Assembly: GCA_004298045.1 (NCBI GenBank)
Contig: SCRM01000010.1
Coordinates: 124,001-188,000 of the forward strand
Origin: Rhodanobacter sp.
GTDB lineage: Bacteria > Pseudomonadota > Gammaproteobacteria > Xanthomonadales > Rhodanobacteraceae
Reading direction: 5' to 3'
Length of the DNA stretch: 64,000 bases
Part shown: piece after piece, positions 1 through 7,870 of the stretch
How the letters are laid out: each line of letters opens with the position of its first letter
Numbering within the stretch: position 1 is the stretch's first letter
Position numbers and translations under genes: made by a program
Notes under the pieces: generated by a model
The model's input: only the letters and a program-made list of their open reading frames with translations
What the model was told of the DNA's origin: nothing
The model's database searches: none

Positions 1-1159
1 GCACGGCTTCGCCGCGCGTCATCGCCAGCGCGTTGCGCCAGCAGCGTTGCGCGCGCTCGGCATCGCCCTGCCCGGCCAGCGCCTCGCCGAGCACCTCCCA
101 CGCACCACTCGATGGCACCAGCGCCAGCGAACGTTCGAGATACTGGCGCGCCTTGCCCCACAGGTGGTCGCGCACGCACACGCGGCCGGCCGCCAGCAGC
201 AGCACGGCATCGTTCGGATGCGCGTCGAGCCAGCCTTCGACCCGGCGCAGCCGCGCGTCGAGATCGCCACCGGCCAGGATGCCGTAGGTTTCCGCCAGCT
301 GCGGCGACCACTCGCGGCGCAAGGCCGATTCGAGCTCGTCCATCGCCGGCAGGATCAGGCCGAAGCCAGCAATGCGGCGGGCATACGCGTCGATCGCCGC
401 CGGCACCCGGCGTTGCGTCTTCGGCAGGTTCGACCACAAGGTGTTGAGCTCGGCGCCGTCCGGCGCCGCATCGATCGCCGCGCGCAGCACTTCGGCTTCG
501 AGTGCCGCGTAGCCACGGGCGCCAAGTGCACCGCTCTTGTGCAGAGGCTGGAGTGTGGTCAGCGCACGCTTGGTGTCGCCCGCCGCGAGCGCCGCCTGCG
601 CCAGCTCGCGCCAACCGCCCGGCGGCAGCGTGCCCTTGTCGGCATCGGGCGCCAGCAAGGCCAGCGCTTCGCCCGGCTTGCCGTCGCGGCACAGGATGCG
701 GGCACGCAACACCCGGGCCGCCATCGGCGCCGACTGCGAGGCTTCCGCGAGAATCTCCAGCGCGCGCTCGTGCTCCCCCCGCCGCGAGGCGGCCTCGGCC
801 GAAGCCAGCAGCGCCGGACCACGCATCAAGTCCAGTCGCGAGGCGCGGTTCAAATCGCGCTCGGCGTCGCCAAGGCGACCTTCCAGCAGGGCGATCAAGC
901 CGGCGGCAAGACGCCGGCGGCTGACCCGCCGATGGCGCCGCGACAGCGCACCAAAGGGCCAGCTCACGAGCCGCCACAAGCCGGTCAGCACCGCCCACGC
1001 CACCACCAGCACGACGACGGCGGCCACCACCGTGGTCTGTACCCGCCAACCGTGCAGGCGCACCAGCACGTAGCCCGGATCGGCAGCCACCCAGTGCCAG
1101 CCGAACGCGGCCAGCGCAGCCGCGATCACCAGCCACAGGATCCAGCGCCACAGGCTCAT
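1..1159 (-). CDS. hemY: HemY-type heme-biosynthesis membrane protein (3' end cut by window)
   Basis: The gene starts at the ATG at 1159 and stays open to the window edge, giving about 386 codons; the family is usually near 400 residues, so only the last few are missing. The N-terminus has two closely spaced hydrophobic helices (from MSLWRWILWLVIAAALAAF), followed by basic residues and an alpha-helical TPR-like region; the C-terminal part carries W-NLPKTQRRVPAAI-type sequence typical of proteobacterial HemY. It is an inner-membrane protein of unknown biochemical role, co-transcribed with late heme genes, and is not the oxygen-dependent protoporphyrinogen oxidase also called HemY in Gram-positives. 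Its ATG overlaps the hemX stop in an ATGA arrangement, so the two are translationally coupled. Confidence 0.9.
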   Translation of the reverse strand, partial: MSLWRWILWLVIAAALAAFGWHWVAADPGYVLVRLHGWRVQTTVVAAVVVLVVAWAVLTGLWRLVSWPFGALSRRHRRVSRRRLAAGLIALLEGRLGDAERDLNRASRLDLMRGPALLASAEAASRRGEHERALEILAEASQSAPMAARVLRARILCRDGKPGEALALLAPDADKGTLPPGGWRELAQAALAAGDTKRALTTLQPLHKSGALGARGYAALEAEVLRAAIDAAPDGAELNTLWSNLPKTQRRVPAAIDAYARRIAGFGLILPAMDELESALRREWSPQLAETYGILAGGDLDARLRRVEGWLDAHPNDAVLLLAAGRVCVRDHLWGKARQYLERSLALVPSSGAWEVLGEALAGQGDAERAQRCWRNALAMTRGEAV

Positions 1160-2280
1160 CGTGCCGCCCTCGTCGGGCGCGGTGTAGTGGCCGCCGGAGT
1201 GGGCGTGTCGGTCAGCGTGTGCAGCGCGCGCAAGCTGCGCAGCTCCGTCAGGGCCGCACCCAGCGGCACCGGCCGGTTGTGCGGCAACGCGGTCGCCAGC
1301 TGCTTGAGACCGGCCCGCGCCTGCTGCACGGCGTCGTTGCCGGTGTCGAACTGGGTGGCGAGGCCGTCGCTGGCGCGCTGCACGGCGCCCGCCCAGGCGC
1401 GCGGATCATGCGCCAGCAGCGCGGCCTGCGCCTGGGCCAGATCGAGCGCCACCAATTCACGCGCGAATCGCGCATCGGCAATCGCCAGCGGCGCACCGTT
1501 GTCGCGCTGCACGCTGACCACGCCGGCCAACGCGCGGCCAATGCGCGCCCACGCTCCGGTGGCCGACGCATCGACCGGGGTATCCAGCGGCTTCAGCGGC
1601 AGGCCCGGCAGCTCGTCACGCAGCGCGGAGAGCTTGCCCAAGGCCACCGATTGCTCGGTCGGCTGGGTCGCGAGCAGCGCGCGGCGCTCGGTCTCGATGC
1701 TTTCGCGCAGGCCGGCAAACGCGCCGTCGTTCACTTCCGCCAACGTTTGCGCTGCCAGCGCATAGGCGCGGACGGCACCGCGCGCGTCATGGAACAGGTC
1801 GTAGCGCGACTTTGCCATGCGCAGGAGCGACTCGGTTTCATCCAGCAGGGTGGCATCGTGCGCCGAGAGCGTGGTCTCCGAAAGCTTGCCCACAGCCTCT
1901 TCCAGCAGGCGCAGGCGATCGCCTTGCGCCTGGGCGGATGCTTGCAGGTTGTGGTCGAGCTGGTCGGCCGCATCCAGCCGCTGCGCAAGGTTGGCACGCC
2001 CACCGCTGACGCTGGCCAGCGTGGTTTCCAGCGCGCTCACGCGTTGCTGCAGGGCGGCAAGCGCATGTGCATCGGCTGCCTGGCCACTGCGCTGCCGCCA
2101 CTGCTGCCAGCCGACGTAACCGGCGGTGAGCAGCGCGATCACGGCCAGCAGCAAGGCCAGCGCAATACTGCCGCCGCGCGACGGCGGTCGCGGCGCCGCG
2201 CGGGGTGACGGGGCGGTGGTGCTTGCGGAATCGTGTTCGTCCATGTCCGGCATGCTAACAGGCAGGCCCGGCGGCTTCAT
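1156..2280 (-). CDS. hemX: HemX-like membrane protein of the hemD operon
   Basis: A 374-residue protein with a Pro/Arg-rich cytoplasmic N-terminus, one transmembrane segment at about residues 38-58 (IALALLLAVIALLTAGYVGW), then a long periplasmic region rich in Ala, Leu, Gln and Glu with coiled-coil character (ALAALQQRVSALETTLASVS). This is the HemX architecture. Databases often label it uroporphyrinogen-III C-methyltransferase, but no SAM-methyltransferase motif is visible, so that label is probably wrong here. It lies 21 nt after hemD and overlaps hemY by 4 nt. In-frame ATGs at 2253 and 2244 are alternative starts, and none has a convincing ribosome binding site. It probably acts as a scaffold or regulator of tetrapyrrole synthesis; that is inference. 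Confidence 0.85.
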   Translation of the reverse strand: MKPPGLPVSMPDMDEHDSASTTAPSPRAAPRPPSRGGSIALALLLAVIALLTAGYVGWQQWRQRSGQAADAHALAALQQRVSALETTLASVSGGRANLAQRLDAADQLDHNLQASAQAQGDRLRLLEEAVGKLSETTLSAHDATLLDETESLLRMAKSRYDLFHDARGAVRAYALAAQTLAEVNDGAFAGLRESIETERRALLATQPTEQSVALGKLSALRDELPGLPLKPLDTPVDASATGAWARIGRALAGVVSVQRDNGAPLAIADARFARELVALDLAQAQAALLAHDPRAWAGAVQRASDGLATQFDTGNDAVQQARAGLKQLATALPHNRPVPLGAALTELRSLRALHTLTDTPTPAATTPRPTRAAR

Positions 2281-2301
2281 CGCCAGCCCGTGAAGCGCGC
2301 C

Positions 2302-3054
2302 CTAGGGGCGCGCGGCAGCGGCCAGCAAATCGGCGGCATTGGCCGACGCAGCCAGCACACTGCGCCGGAAACCGGCCTCTTGCGCGGCCTGTGCAAGACG
2401 CTCGCTGCTCACCACGGCCACCGCCGCGCACAGGTGTGCTCGCGCTACCGGCGGCAGCAGATGCATGAGGTGGCCGAGCGCCTCGGCGCTGGACAACAAC
2501 ACGCGGGCACTGCGCGGCAGGCGGTCGATCGCCGCGGCGTGCCGCCGGTCGAGCCGCGGCGGCACGCGGCAATAGACATGCAGTTCGCGCAATTGCGCAC
2601 CGCGCGACACCAACTGCTCGCGCAACACGCCGCGCCCGCCCGGCGCGCCGATCAGCGCCACGCGCCGCCCGGCCAAGTGTTGCGTCGCCTCCAGGCCAAG
2701 CACGCCTTCGCTGTCCTGCCGGGCCGGCACCAACGCCGCCACCCCGAGCCGGGCCAGCGCACGCGCCGTACCGTGCCCCACCGCCAACACCAGGGCGCGC
2801 GTGCGCAGCGGCGCCAGGCGCGCCGCGAAACGCACCGCCGCCGGGCTTGTGAACACCAGCACTTCATCCGCCAGCGCCGCACGCAGGGCCGCGGCATCGC
2901 CGAGGCCGCGCAACGACAGGCCGGGCAGCAGCACCGGTATGCCGCCTGCCGCGCGCACCCGGCGCACCAGACCGCCGGCGGTGCCGGCAGGGCGCGTGAT
3001 GACGATGGTGCGCCCCGCAAGCGCCGCGCTTGTGCCTGAATCGTGGAAAGCCAT
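2302..3054 (-). CDS. hemD: Uroporphyrinogen-III synthase
   Basis: Cyclises and inverts ring D of hydroxymethylbilane to give uroporphyrinogen III, the branch point to heme and siroheme. The 250-residue product has the two-lobed HemD pattern: N-terminal GRTIVITRPAGTAGGLVRRV, a middle VFTSPAAVRFAARL, the hinge ALIGAPGGRGVLREQL, and a C-terminal VLLSSAEALGHL region followed by VAVVSSERLAQAAQEAGF. HemD is poorly conserved, so context matters: hemX and hemY follow on the same strand. I chose the ATG at 3054 because GGGAG sits about 5 nt upstream. The frame stays open upstream to 3738, but that part runs antisense across the neighbouring thioesterase gene and is not protein-like. hemC is not in this window. 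Confidence 0.9.
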   Translation of the reverse strand: MAFHDSGTSAALAGRTIVITRPAGTAGGLVRRVRAAGGIPVLLPGLSLRGLGDAAALRAALADEVLVFTSPAAVRFAARLAPLRTRALVLAVGHGTARALARLGVAALVPARQDSEGVLGLEATQHLAGRRVALIGAPGGRGVLREQLVSRGAQLRELHVYCRVPPRLDRRHAAAIDRLPRSARVLLSSAEALGHLMHLLPPVARAHLCAAVAVVSSERLAQAAQEAGFRRSVLAASANAADLLAAAARP

Positions 3055-3096
3055 CGGCACTCCCATTACTGCCATCGGGCGAACACTTGCAGTGTA

Positions 3097-3591
3097 ATGG
3101 CGGGCTGCGAAGACGACGGATCCACCGTGAACCCGAACACCGACCCCGCGCACGAGCTGGTGCGCTTCATGTACGACAGGATTCCCCTCGCCCGCGCCAT
3201 GGCGCTGGAGCTGGCTGCCTATGACGAGCACCACCTGTGCCTGCGGGTACCGCTGGCGCCCAATGTCAATGACAAGGGCTGTGCCTTCGGCGGCAGCCTT
3301 GCCAGCCTGATGACGCTCGCGGGCTGGGGGCTGGTGGAACTTGCGCTGCGCGCCCGCGGCGAGGTCTGCGACGTCTACGTGGGCGAATCCACCGTGCGTT
3401 ACCTGCAGCCGGTGTGGGCCGATTTCAGCGCCGAGGCACGGCTGGCCGAAGGTGCCGACTGGGCGCGCTTTTTCACCACGCTGGCCGCACGCGGCAAGGC
3501 ACGCACCGAGGTGTCCTGCTGCGTGCCGGGCGCCGACGGCAAGCCGGCAGCCACCCTGAGCGCCCGCTTCGTGGCCAAGCGTCACGATTGA
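3097..3591 (+). CDS. YiiD C-terminal-type hotdog thioesterase
   Basis: About 164 residues, divergent from hemD. The core (VPLAPNVNDKGCAFGGSLAS, then LAGWGLVELALRARG and a strand with V-ESTVRYLQPV) matches the hotdog fold found alone in this family and fused to an acetyltransferase in E. coli YiiD. The likely substrate is an acyl-CoA or acyl-ACP, unknown in detail. The ATG at 3097 has no good ribosome binding site. The in-frame GTG at 3127 (product beginning MNPNTDPAHELVRF) fits the start of the conserved region better and may be the true start. The intergenic space to hemD is only 42 nt with the ATG, so both promoters would overlap. Confidence 0.8.
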   Translation: MAGCEDDGSTVNPNTDPAHELVRFMYDRIPLARAMALELAAYDEHHLCLRVPLAPNVNDKGCAFGGSLASLMTLAGWGLVELALRARGEVCDVYVGESTVRYLQPVWADFSAEARLAEGADWARFFTTLAARGKARTEVSCCVPGADGKPAATLSARFVAKRHD

Positions 3592-3643
3592 TGCCCCCGA
3601 AGCCGCGCCGCACAATGGCGCGACTTTCACGGAACCCTCTGCC

Positions 3644-4054
3644 ATGCGCCGTCTCCTGCCCCTGCTTGCCGCCAGCGCCTTGCTGCTGGTTGGCTGCGCC
3701 GCGCAAAAGCGCAGCGATACCCTGACCACCACGCTCAACGCCTATGCCGGCGCCGTGCGCTGGAACGGTCTGCAAAGCGCCGTGAGTTTCGTCGACCCGG
3801 AGGTGCTCAAGGCGCATCCGCCGACCAATCTCGACCTGGCGCGCTACCAGCAGGTGACCGTGACCGACTACGACGACGGCAACGGCCCGACGCCGGTGAG
3901 CGACACCGAAGTGCGGCAAACCGCGCGCATCAGCTTCGTCAACAAGCACACCCAGGTGGAACGCAGCGTGGTCCAGCAGCAGCTGTGGCGCTACGACGAG
4001 AAAACCCACCGCTGGTGGCTGGAAAGCGGCCCGCCCAACATCCAGCAGGATTGA
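3644..4054 (+). CDS. Small lipoprotein of unknown function
   Basis: A 136-residue protein with an N-terminal lipoprotein signal (MRRLLPLLAASALLLVGC); the lipobox LVGC puts the acylated cysteine at residue 18. The mature part has a helix (TLTTTLNAYAGAVRWN), a D-rich stretch (VTDYDDGNGP), and beta strands ending in QQQLWRYDEKTHRWWLESG. That pattern resembles small NTF2-like or DUF4440-like envelope proteins, but I do not recognise the family firmly. It lies between a thioesterase gene and the rhodanese gene on the same strand, 52 and 60 nt apart. Function unknown. Confidence 0.8.
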   Translation: MRRLLPLLAASALLLVGCAAQKRSDTLTTTLNAYAGAVRWNGLQSAVSFVDPEVLKAHPPTNLDLARYQQVTVTDYDDGNGPTPVSDTEVRQTARISFVNKHTQVERSVVQQQLWRYDEKTHRWWLESGPPNIQQD

Positions 4055-4114
4055 GCACCCCTGTACAATCGGTGGTTTGACCCTGACGGCGCGGCGTGCG
4101 CCGGTGGAACCGAC

Positions 4115-4558
4115 ATGCAAGATTTCCTGCACAAGCTGCCCCAATTCCTCGGCAACCACGCGGCGCTGGCGGCGCTGTTCGCGATCCTCCTGGCCGGCCT
4201 CATCGTGACCCAGCTCGGCATTCTGTTCGGCAAGGTGAAAGAGCTCACGCCGGGCGGCCTGACGCTGCTCATCAACCGCCACAGCCCGCTGCTCATCGAC
4301 CTTTCGGCGATCGCCGATTTCGAGAAGATGCACGTGCCGGGCGCGCGTCACGTGCTGATGAGCCAGTTCGATCCGGAGCAGAAGGACCTCGCCAAGGCGA
4401 AGGAGCTGCCAGTGGTGGTGATCGACAAGGACGGCCGCGGCAACTCGGCCAAGGCCGCGCAGCGGCTGGTCAAATCCGGCTTCAAGCAGGTGTACACGCT
4501 GGGCGGCGGCGTGCTGTCGTGGCAGGCCGCGCAACTGCCGGTGGCAAAAGGTCGCTGA
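4115..4558 (+). CDS. yibN: YibN-like membrane-anchored rhodanese-fold protein
   Basis: 147 residues: one N-terminal transmembrane helix (about 17-38, ALAALFAILLAGLIVTQLG) followed by a single cytoplasmic rhodanese domain (about 45-142). The domain shows LLIDLSAIADFEKMHVPGAR and the loop VVVIDKDGRGNSAKAA. The active-site cysteine expected in VxxC-x4-R is replaced by Asp104, so sulfur transfer by the normal mechanism is unlikely. From memory, E. coli YibN also has Asp at this place and is encoded next to grxC-secB-gpsA. Here secB-gpsA lie 50 kb away, so that cluster is split. GGTGGA lies 5-10 nt upstream of the ATG. Confidence 0.85.
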   Translation: MQDFLHKLPQFLGNHAALAALFAILLAGLIVTQLGILFGKVKELTPGGLTLLINRHSPLLIDLSAIADFEKMHVPGARHVLMSQFDPEQKDLAKAKELPVVVIDKDGRGNSAKAAQRLVKSGFKQVYTLGGGVLSWQAAQLPVAKGR

Positions 4559-4623
4559 AGGCTACCTTGCGGGCGTCTGGCGGTATCCGGCCGGCTTGAG
4601 GCCAGGCTAATCGCGGGCAACCT

Positions 4624-4641
4624 GTCGGGCTGAAGTCCGAC
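4624..4641. repeat. Intergenic palindromic repeat, copy 1
   Basis: GTCGGGCTGAAGTCCGAC, a hairpin with one imperfect pair, lies between the 3' ends of the rhodanese gene and the convergent reductase gene. The same unit appears reverse-complemented at 63476-63493 and degenerate at 42481-42498; an expanded relative is at 12634-12660. The location in 3' intergenic space fits a REP-like element that may also stop transcription or protect mRNA. Confidence 0.6.
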
Positions 4642-4699
4642 CCCCGGGGGCGGCGAAGCTTGCGCCGGTCGACCCTTGGCCCGACCATCGCCTGCGCCA

Positions 4700-5749
4700 T
4701 TACGGATGAAATCCGGCGCGCCTGGCAATGAGTTTGGCCAGCACGTCGGGGGCGTATTCGAACGAGTCGTAGTACAGCCGCTCTTCGGGCAGGCCGGCAG
4801 CGATGAATTGCCGGCGCGCGGTCTCGATCATCGCCGGCGGGCCACTCATGTAGACGTCGTGCGCGGAAAGATCCGGGTAATCAGCCAGCACCGCCGCGTG
4901 CACCAGACCGCGCCGCAACGGCGGCTCGGCCTCGCCTTCGGACAGCACCGCGTGAAAGCGCAGGTGGCGCGAGCGGTGCAGCCACTGGTCGATCAGCGCG
5001 GCCAGATACAAGTCGGCGAGGTGGCGCACGCCCCAGTACACCGTCATCGCGCGGCGGGTGCCGAGCGCGAGAAAGTGCTCGACCACCGCTTTTACCGGCG
5101 CAATGCCGGTGCCGCCGGCCATGAAGATCATCGGCCGCTCCGAGTCCTCGCGCGCGACAAACGTGCCCAACGGCGCATCGATCCGCAGCGTGTCGCCCAC
5201 GGCAAGCCGTTCGGCTACCTCGGAGGTGAAACCGCCGCCGGCAACGTGGCGCACATGCAGCTCGATCAAGCCATCGCGCCGCGGCCCGTTGGCGATCGAA
5301 AACGGACGGCGGCGGCCGTCGTCGAGCACCACGTCGAGATACTGCCCCGGCAGCCAGCGCAGGCGCGCCTCGCCCGCCACCGGCAGCAGCCGCAGGCCGG
5401 TGACGTTCGGCGCCAGCGGCCACTTTTCCACCACCCGCACGCTCAGTTCGCGCCGCGCGATGTCTTCCACCGAGGGCACTTCGCGCGCCTCGAGCAACAG
5501 ATCGGTCGTTGGCACCGCCTGGCACGGCAGGATCGCATGCTGCGCCAGCTCGCCGGCATCCAGCGCCAGCGGTGGATTGCGCGGGTAGCCGCACTGCCCG
5601 GCCAGCAAGGTGGCCTTGCAGCTGCCGCACACGCCGGCGCGGCACGAATACGGCAACGCCACGCCGGCGCGCTGCGCGGCTTCGAGCACGGTTTCGTCGG
5701 CGCCGACGGTAAACCGCCGTCCGGTGCGTTGCAGGGTCACGATGGACAC
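4700..5749 (-). CDS. 2Fe-2S ferredoxin-FAD/NAD(P)H reductase (CDP-glucoseen reductase-like)
   Basis: 349 residues with three modules. The N-terminal plant-type 2Fe-2S ferredoxin has Cys36, Cys41, Cys44 and Cys76 (SCRAGVCGSC then ILPCQ). A flavin domain follows with RPFSIANGP for FAD. The C-terminal NAD(P)H domain has GGTGIAPVKA and the usual C-terminal YYDSFEYA. The order and length match reductases commonly annotated as CDP-6-deoxy-delta-3,4-glucoseen reductase, which pass electrons from NAD(P)H to an iron-sulfur partner. No CDP-sugar genes are nearby, so the true partner is unknown. The start is the GTG at 5749, because no ATG lies in frame close upstream and the ferredoxin domain begins there. 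It is divergent from the hotdog gene at 5813. Confidence 0.88.
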   Translation of the reverse strand: MSIVTLQRTGRRFTVGADETVLEAAQRAGVALPYSCRAGVCGSCKATLLAGQCGYPRNPPLALDAGELAQHAILPCQAVPTTDLLLEAREVPSVEDIARRELSVRVVEKWPLAPNVTGLRLLPVAGEARLRWLPGQYLDVVLDDGRRRPFSIANGPRRDGLIELHVRHVAGGGFTSEVAERLAVGDTLRIDAPLGTFVAREDSERPMIFMAGGTGIAPVKAVVEHFLALGTRRAMTVYWGVRHLADLYLAALIDQWLHRSRHLRFHAVLSEGEAEPPLRRGLVHAAVLADYPDLSAHDVYMSGPPAMIETARRQFIAAGLPEERLYYDSFEYAPDVLAKLIARRAGFHP

Positions 5750-5812
5750 TGGTGCATTGTCGCCGCGATGGCCACGCGCCGACAATACGGCTTTCGGTAA
5801 AACTGGAGCGAC

Positions 5813-6253
5813 ATGAGCATCTGGCACCACGACATCGACCTGGCGCGCGTCAACGCCTGGCGGGCGGGCACGCTGATGGAGGCGCTCGACATCCGCATCA
5901 CCGCGTTCGGCGACGACTGGCTGGCCGGCACCATGCCGGTCGACCAGCGTACCCACCAGCCCTACGGCCTGCTGCACGGCGGCGCCTCGGTGGCGCTGGC
6001 GGAAACCCTCGGCAGCACCGCGGCCATGCTCACGCTCGACCCGGCGCGTTACCGCACGGTCGGGCTCGACATCAACGCCAACCACTTGCGCAGCGTGCGC
6101 AGCGGGCTGGTGACCGGCACCGCGCGGCCGTTCCACCGCGGGCGCAGCACGCAGGTGTGGGAGGTCCGCATCGAAGACGCCGCGGCCCACCTGGTGTGCA
6201 TCTCGCGGCTGACAATGGCGGTGGTGCCGGCCGCCGCCGTGGCCGCGACATGA
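5813..6253 (+). CDS. PaaI/EntH-type hotdog thioesterase
   Basis: 146 residues with the hallmark THQPYGLLHGGASVALAETL, where the Gly-Gly turn and following Glu form the acyl-CoA thioesterase active site, and the strand VGLDINANHLRSVRSG. The family (YdiI, EntH, PaaI, MenI) hydrolyses aromatic or short acyl-CoA thioesters in the cytoplasm; the substrate here cannot be read from sequence. Its stop codon overlaps the srkA start as ATGA, so the two genes are translationally coupled. It is a different hotdog subfamily from the one at 3097. Confidence 0.9.
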   Translation: MSIWHHDIDLARVNAWRAGTLMEALDIRITAFGDDWLAGTMPVDQRTHQPYGLLHGGASVALAETLGSTAAMLTLDPARYRTVGLDINANHLRSVRSGLVTGTARPFHRGRSTQVWEVRIEDAAAHLVCISRLTMAVVPAAAVAAT

Positions 6254-7194
6254 AAACCGCGCCCTACGCCACGCTGACGCCCGACCTCGTGCTCGATGCA
6301 GTCGCTGCCTACGGCCTATGGCCGGATGGCCGCCTGCTCGCCCTGAACAGCTACGAGAACCGCGTGTGGCAAGTGGGCATCGAGGATGCCGCGCCGGTGA
6401 TCGCGAAGTTCTATCGCCCGGGGCGCTGGAGCGATGCAGCCATCGCCGAGGAACACGCGTTTGCGCAGGAACTGGCGGACGCCGAGATTCCCCTCGTCGC
6501 GCCGCTCGCGTTTGCCGGCCGCACCCTGCTCGTGCACGCCGGTTTCCGCTACGCACTCGCGCCGCGCCACGGCGGCCGCGCGCCACAACTTGAAGCGCGC
6601 GAAACGCTTGAATGGCTCGGTCGCCTGCTGGCGCGCGTGCATGCGGTCGGCTCACGGGCAACGTTTGCGCAGCGCGGCGCGCTCAACCGCGAAAGCTTCA
6701 TCGCCCGCCCGATGCACGCGGTGCTCGCCTCGTCCCTGCTGCCCGCGCACCTGCACCCGGCGTACCGTGACGCGGTGCACGCGCTCGATCGCGCGATCGC
6801 CACCCGCGAGGCCGCAGTCGGCCCAGTGCGCACGCTGCGCCTGCACGGCGACTGCCATGCCGGCAACATCCTGTGGACGGATGCCGGCCCGCATTTCGTC
6901 GACCTCGACGACGCGCGCATGGGCCCTGCCATGCAGGATCTGTGGATGCTCGCCGCCGACGATGCCGCGCTTACCGCGCTACTCGACGGCTACGAGCAAT
7001 GGCGCGACTTCGACCGCACTGAGCTGGCGCTGATCCCGGCGCTGCGCGCGATGCGCCAGGTGCATCACGCCGGTTGGATCGCCGCGCGCTGGCTCGATCC
7101 GGCCTTTCCTGCCGCCTTCCCGTTTGCCGCCGAACCCTGCTGGTGGGAAGAGCACATCGGCGACCTGCATGCGCTGGCAGAGGAACTCGCCTGA
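6250..7194 (+). CDS. srkA: Stress response Ser/Thr kinase SrkA (YihE)
   Basis: 314 residues with an aminoglycoside-phosphotransferase-like kinase fold. Visible features are the nucleotide-binding N-lobe with SYENRVWQVGIED and VIAKFYRPGRWS (Lys for ATP), the catalytic loop LHGDCHAGNIL, and the metal-binding VDLDDARMGPAMQDL. This combination and length match YihE/SrkA, which in E. coli phosphorylates protein Ser/Thr and counters stress-induced cell death. The ATG overlaps the preceding hotdog stop by 4 nt. ygiB and ygiC follow 64 nt downstream on the same strand, so all four may form one envelope or stress operon. Confidence 0.92.
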   Translation: MKTAPYATLTPDLVLDAVAAYGLWPDGRLLALNSYENRVWQVGIEDAAPVIAKFYRPGRWSDAAIAEEHAFAQELADAEIPLVAPLAFAGRTLLVHAGFRYALAPRHGGRAPQLEARETLEWLGRLLARVHAVGSRATFAQRGALNRESFIARPMHAVLASSLLPAHLHPAYRDAVHALDRAIATREAAVGPVRTLRLHGDCHAGNILWTDAGPHFVDLDDARMGPAMQDLWMLAADDAALTALLDGYEQWRDFDRTELALIPALRAMRQVHHAGWIAARWLDPAFPAAFPFAAEPCWWEEHIGDLHALAEELA

Positions 7195-7258
7195 CGCCCG
7201 CGGTTTCGCCCCGCTGACGCCTCTGGCAGACTGGCGCCTCCCACGCAGGAAGCGACCG

Positions 7259-7870
7259 ATGAAACGATCCCGCACCGCCAGCCTGATCCTGATGGGCAGC
7301 GCGCCACTGCTGCTCACCGCCTGCAGCCACGAGCCGGACGCCGTGCGCAGCGGCCTGTACACCTCGGTCGACGCCTGCGTTGCTGCCGGCAACGACGCCA
7401 CCGCATGCAGCGACGCCTACGTCAAGGCCGCGCAAGAGGCCAAGACCGACGCCCCGGCGTTCTCCACCGCACGCGAATGCGAAGCGCGTTACGGCGAGCT
7501 CGCATGCGTCGAGCGCACGGTCGGCGGCCACGGCTATTTCATGCCGATGATGGCCGGTTTCATGCTGGCCCAGGCGATGCGCGGCAACACCGCCACCGGC
7601 GCATTTCGCAGCGCGGCGGCGTTTCGCGACAACGCCAACGGCTGGCACCAGGCGCCTTGGCAAAACCAGGGCCCGCCAAACCAAAACCCGCCGGCAGGCG
7701 GCGGCTACGGCAGCGGCGGGGGTTACGCCGGTGGTTTTCGCAGCGGCAGTGGGCGCGCGCTGGAAACCGTTACCAGCGCCCCCGACCGCGCGGTGACCAC
7801 GGTGGGCCGCGGCGGCTTCGGCAGCGGCGGCGCGGCGCGCGGCATGGGTTTCCACGGCTTCGGCGGCTGA
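7259..7870 (+). CDS. ygiB: YgiB-like lipoprotein (DUF1190)
   Basis: 203 residues. The signal peptide ends in a lipobox LTAC with Cys22 as the lipid-modified residue. The conserved part has CxxAG-DxxAC-like spacing (SVDACVAAGNDATACSDAYV), a second pair CEARYGELACVE, then FMPMMAGFMLAQ. The C-terminus is low-complexity Gly/Asn/Pro/Ser, ending MGFHGFGG. This fits DUF1190/YgiB outer-membrane-type lipoproteins, usually paired with YgiC as here (1-nt TGATG overlap). AGGAAG precedes the chosen ATG by about 6 nt. Function unknown; the coupling suggests the two proteins act together. Confidence 0.88.
   Translation: MKRSRTASLILMGSAPLLLTACSHEPDAVRSGLYTSVDACVAAGNDATACSDAYVKAAQEAKTDAPAFSTARECEARYGELACVERTVGGHGYFMPMMAGFMLAQAMRGNTATGAFRSAAAFRDNANGWHQAPWQNQGPPNQNPPAGGGYGSGGGYAGGFRSGSGRALETVTSAPDRAVTTVGRGGFGSGGAARGMGFHGFGG

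Noticed and set aside
47-1765. Open frame of 572 codons on the plus strand over hemY and hemX
   Set aside because: It lies antisense to two coupled genes of known families, and its Arg/Gln/His-rich product is typical of antisense translation.
3055-3738. N-terminal extension of hemD to a longer open frame
   Set aside because: The extra part runs antisense through the thioesterase and lipoprotein genes; the ATG at 3054 has a ribosome binding site and begins the conserved HemD sequence.
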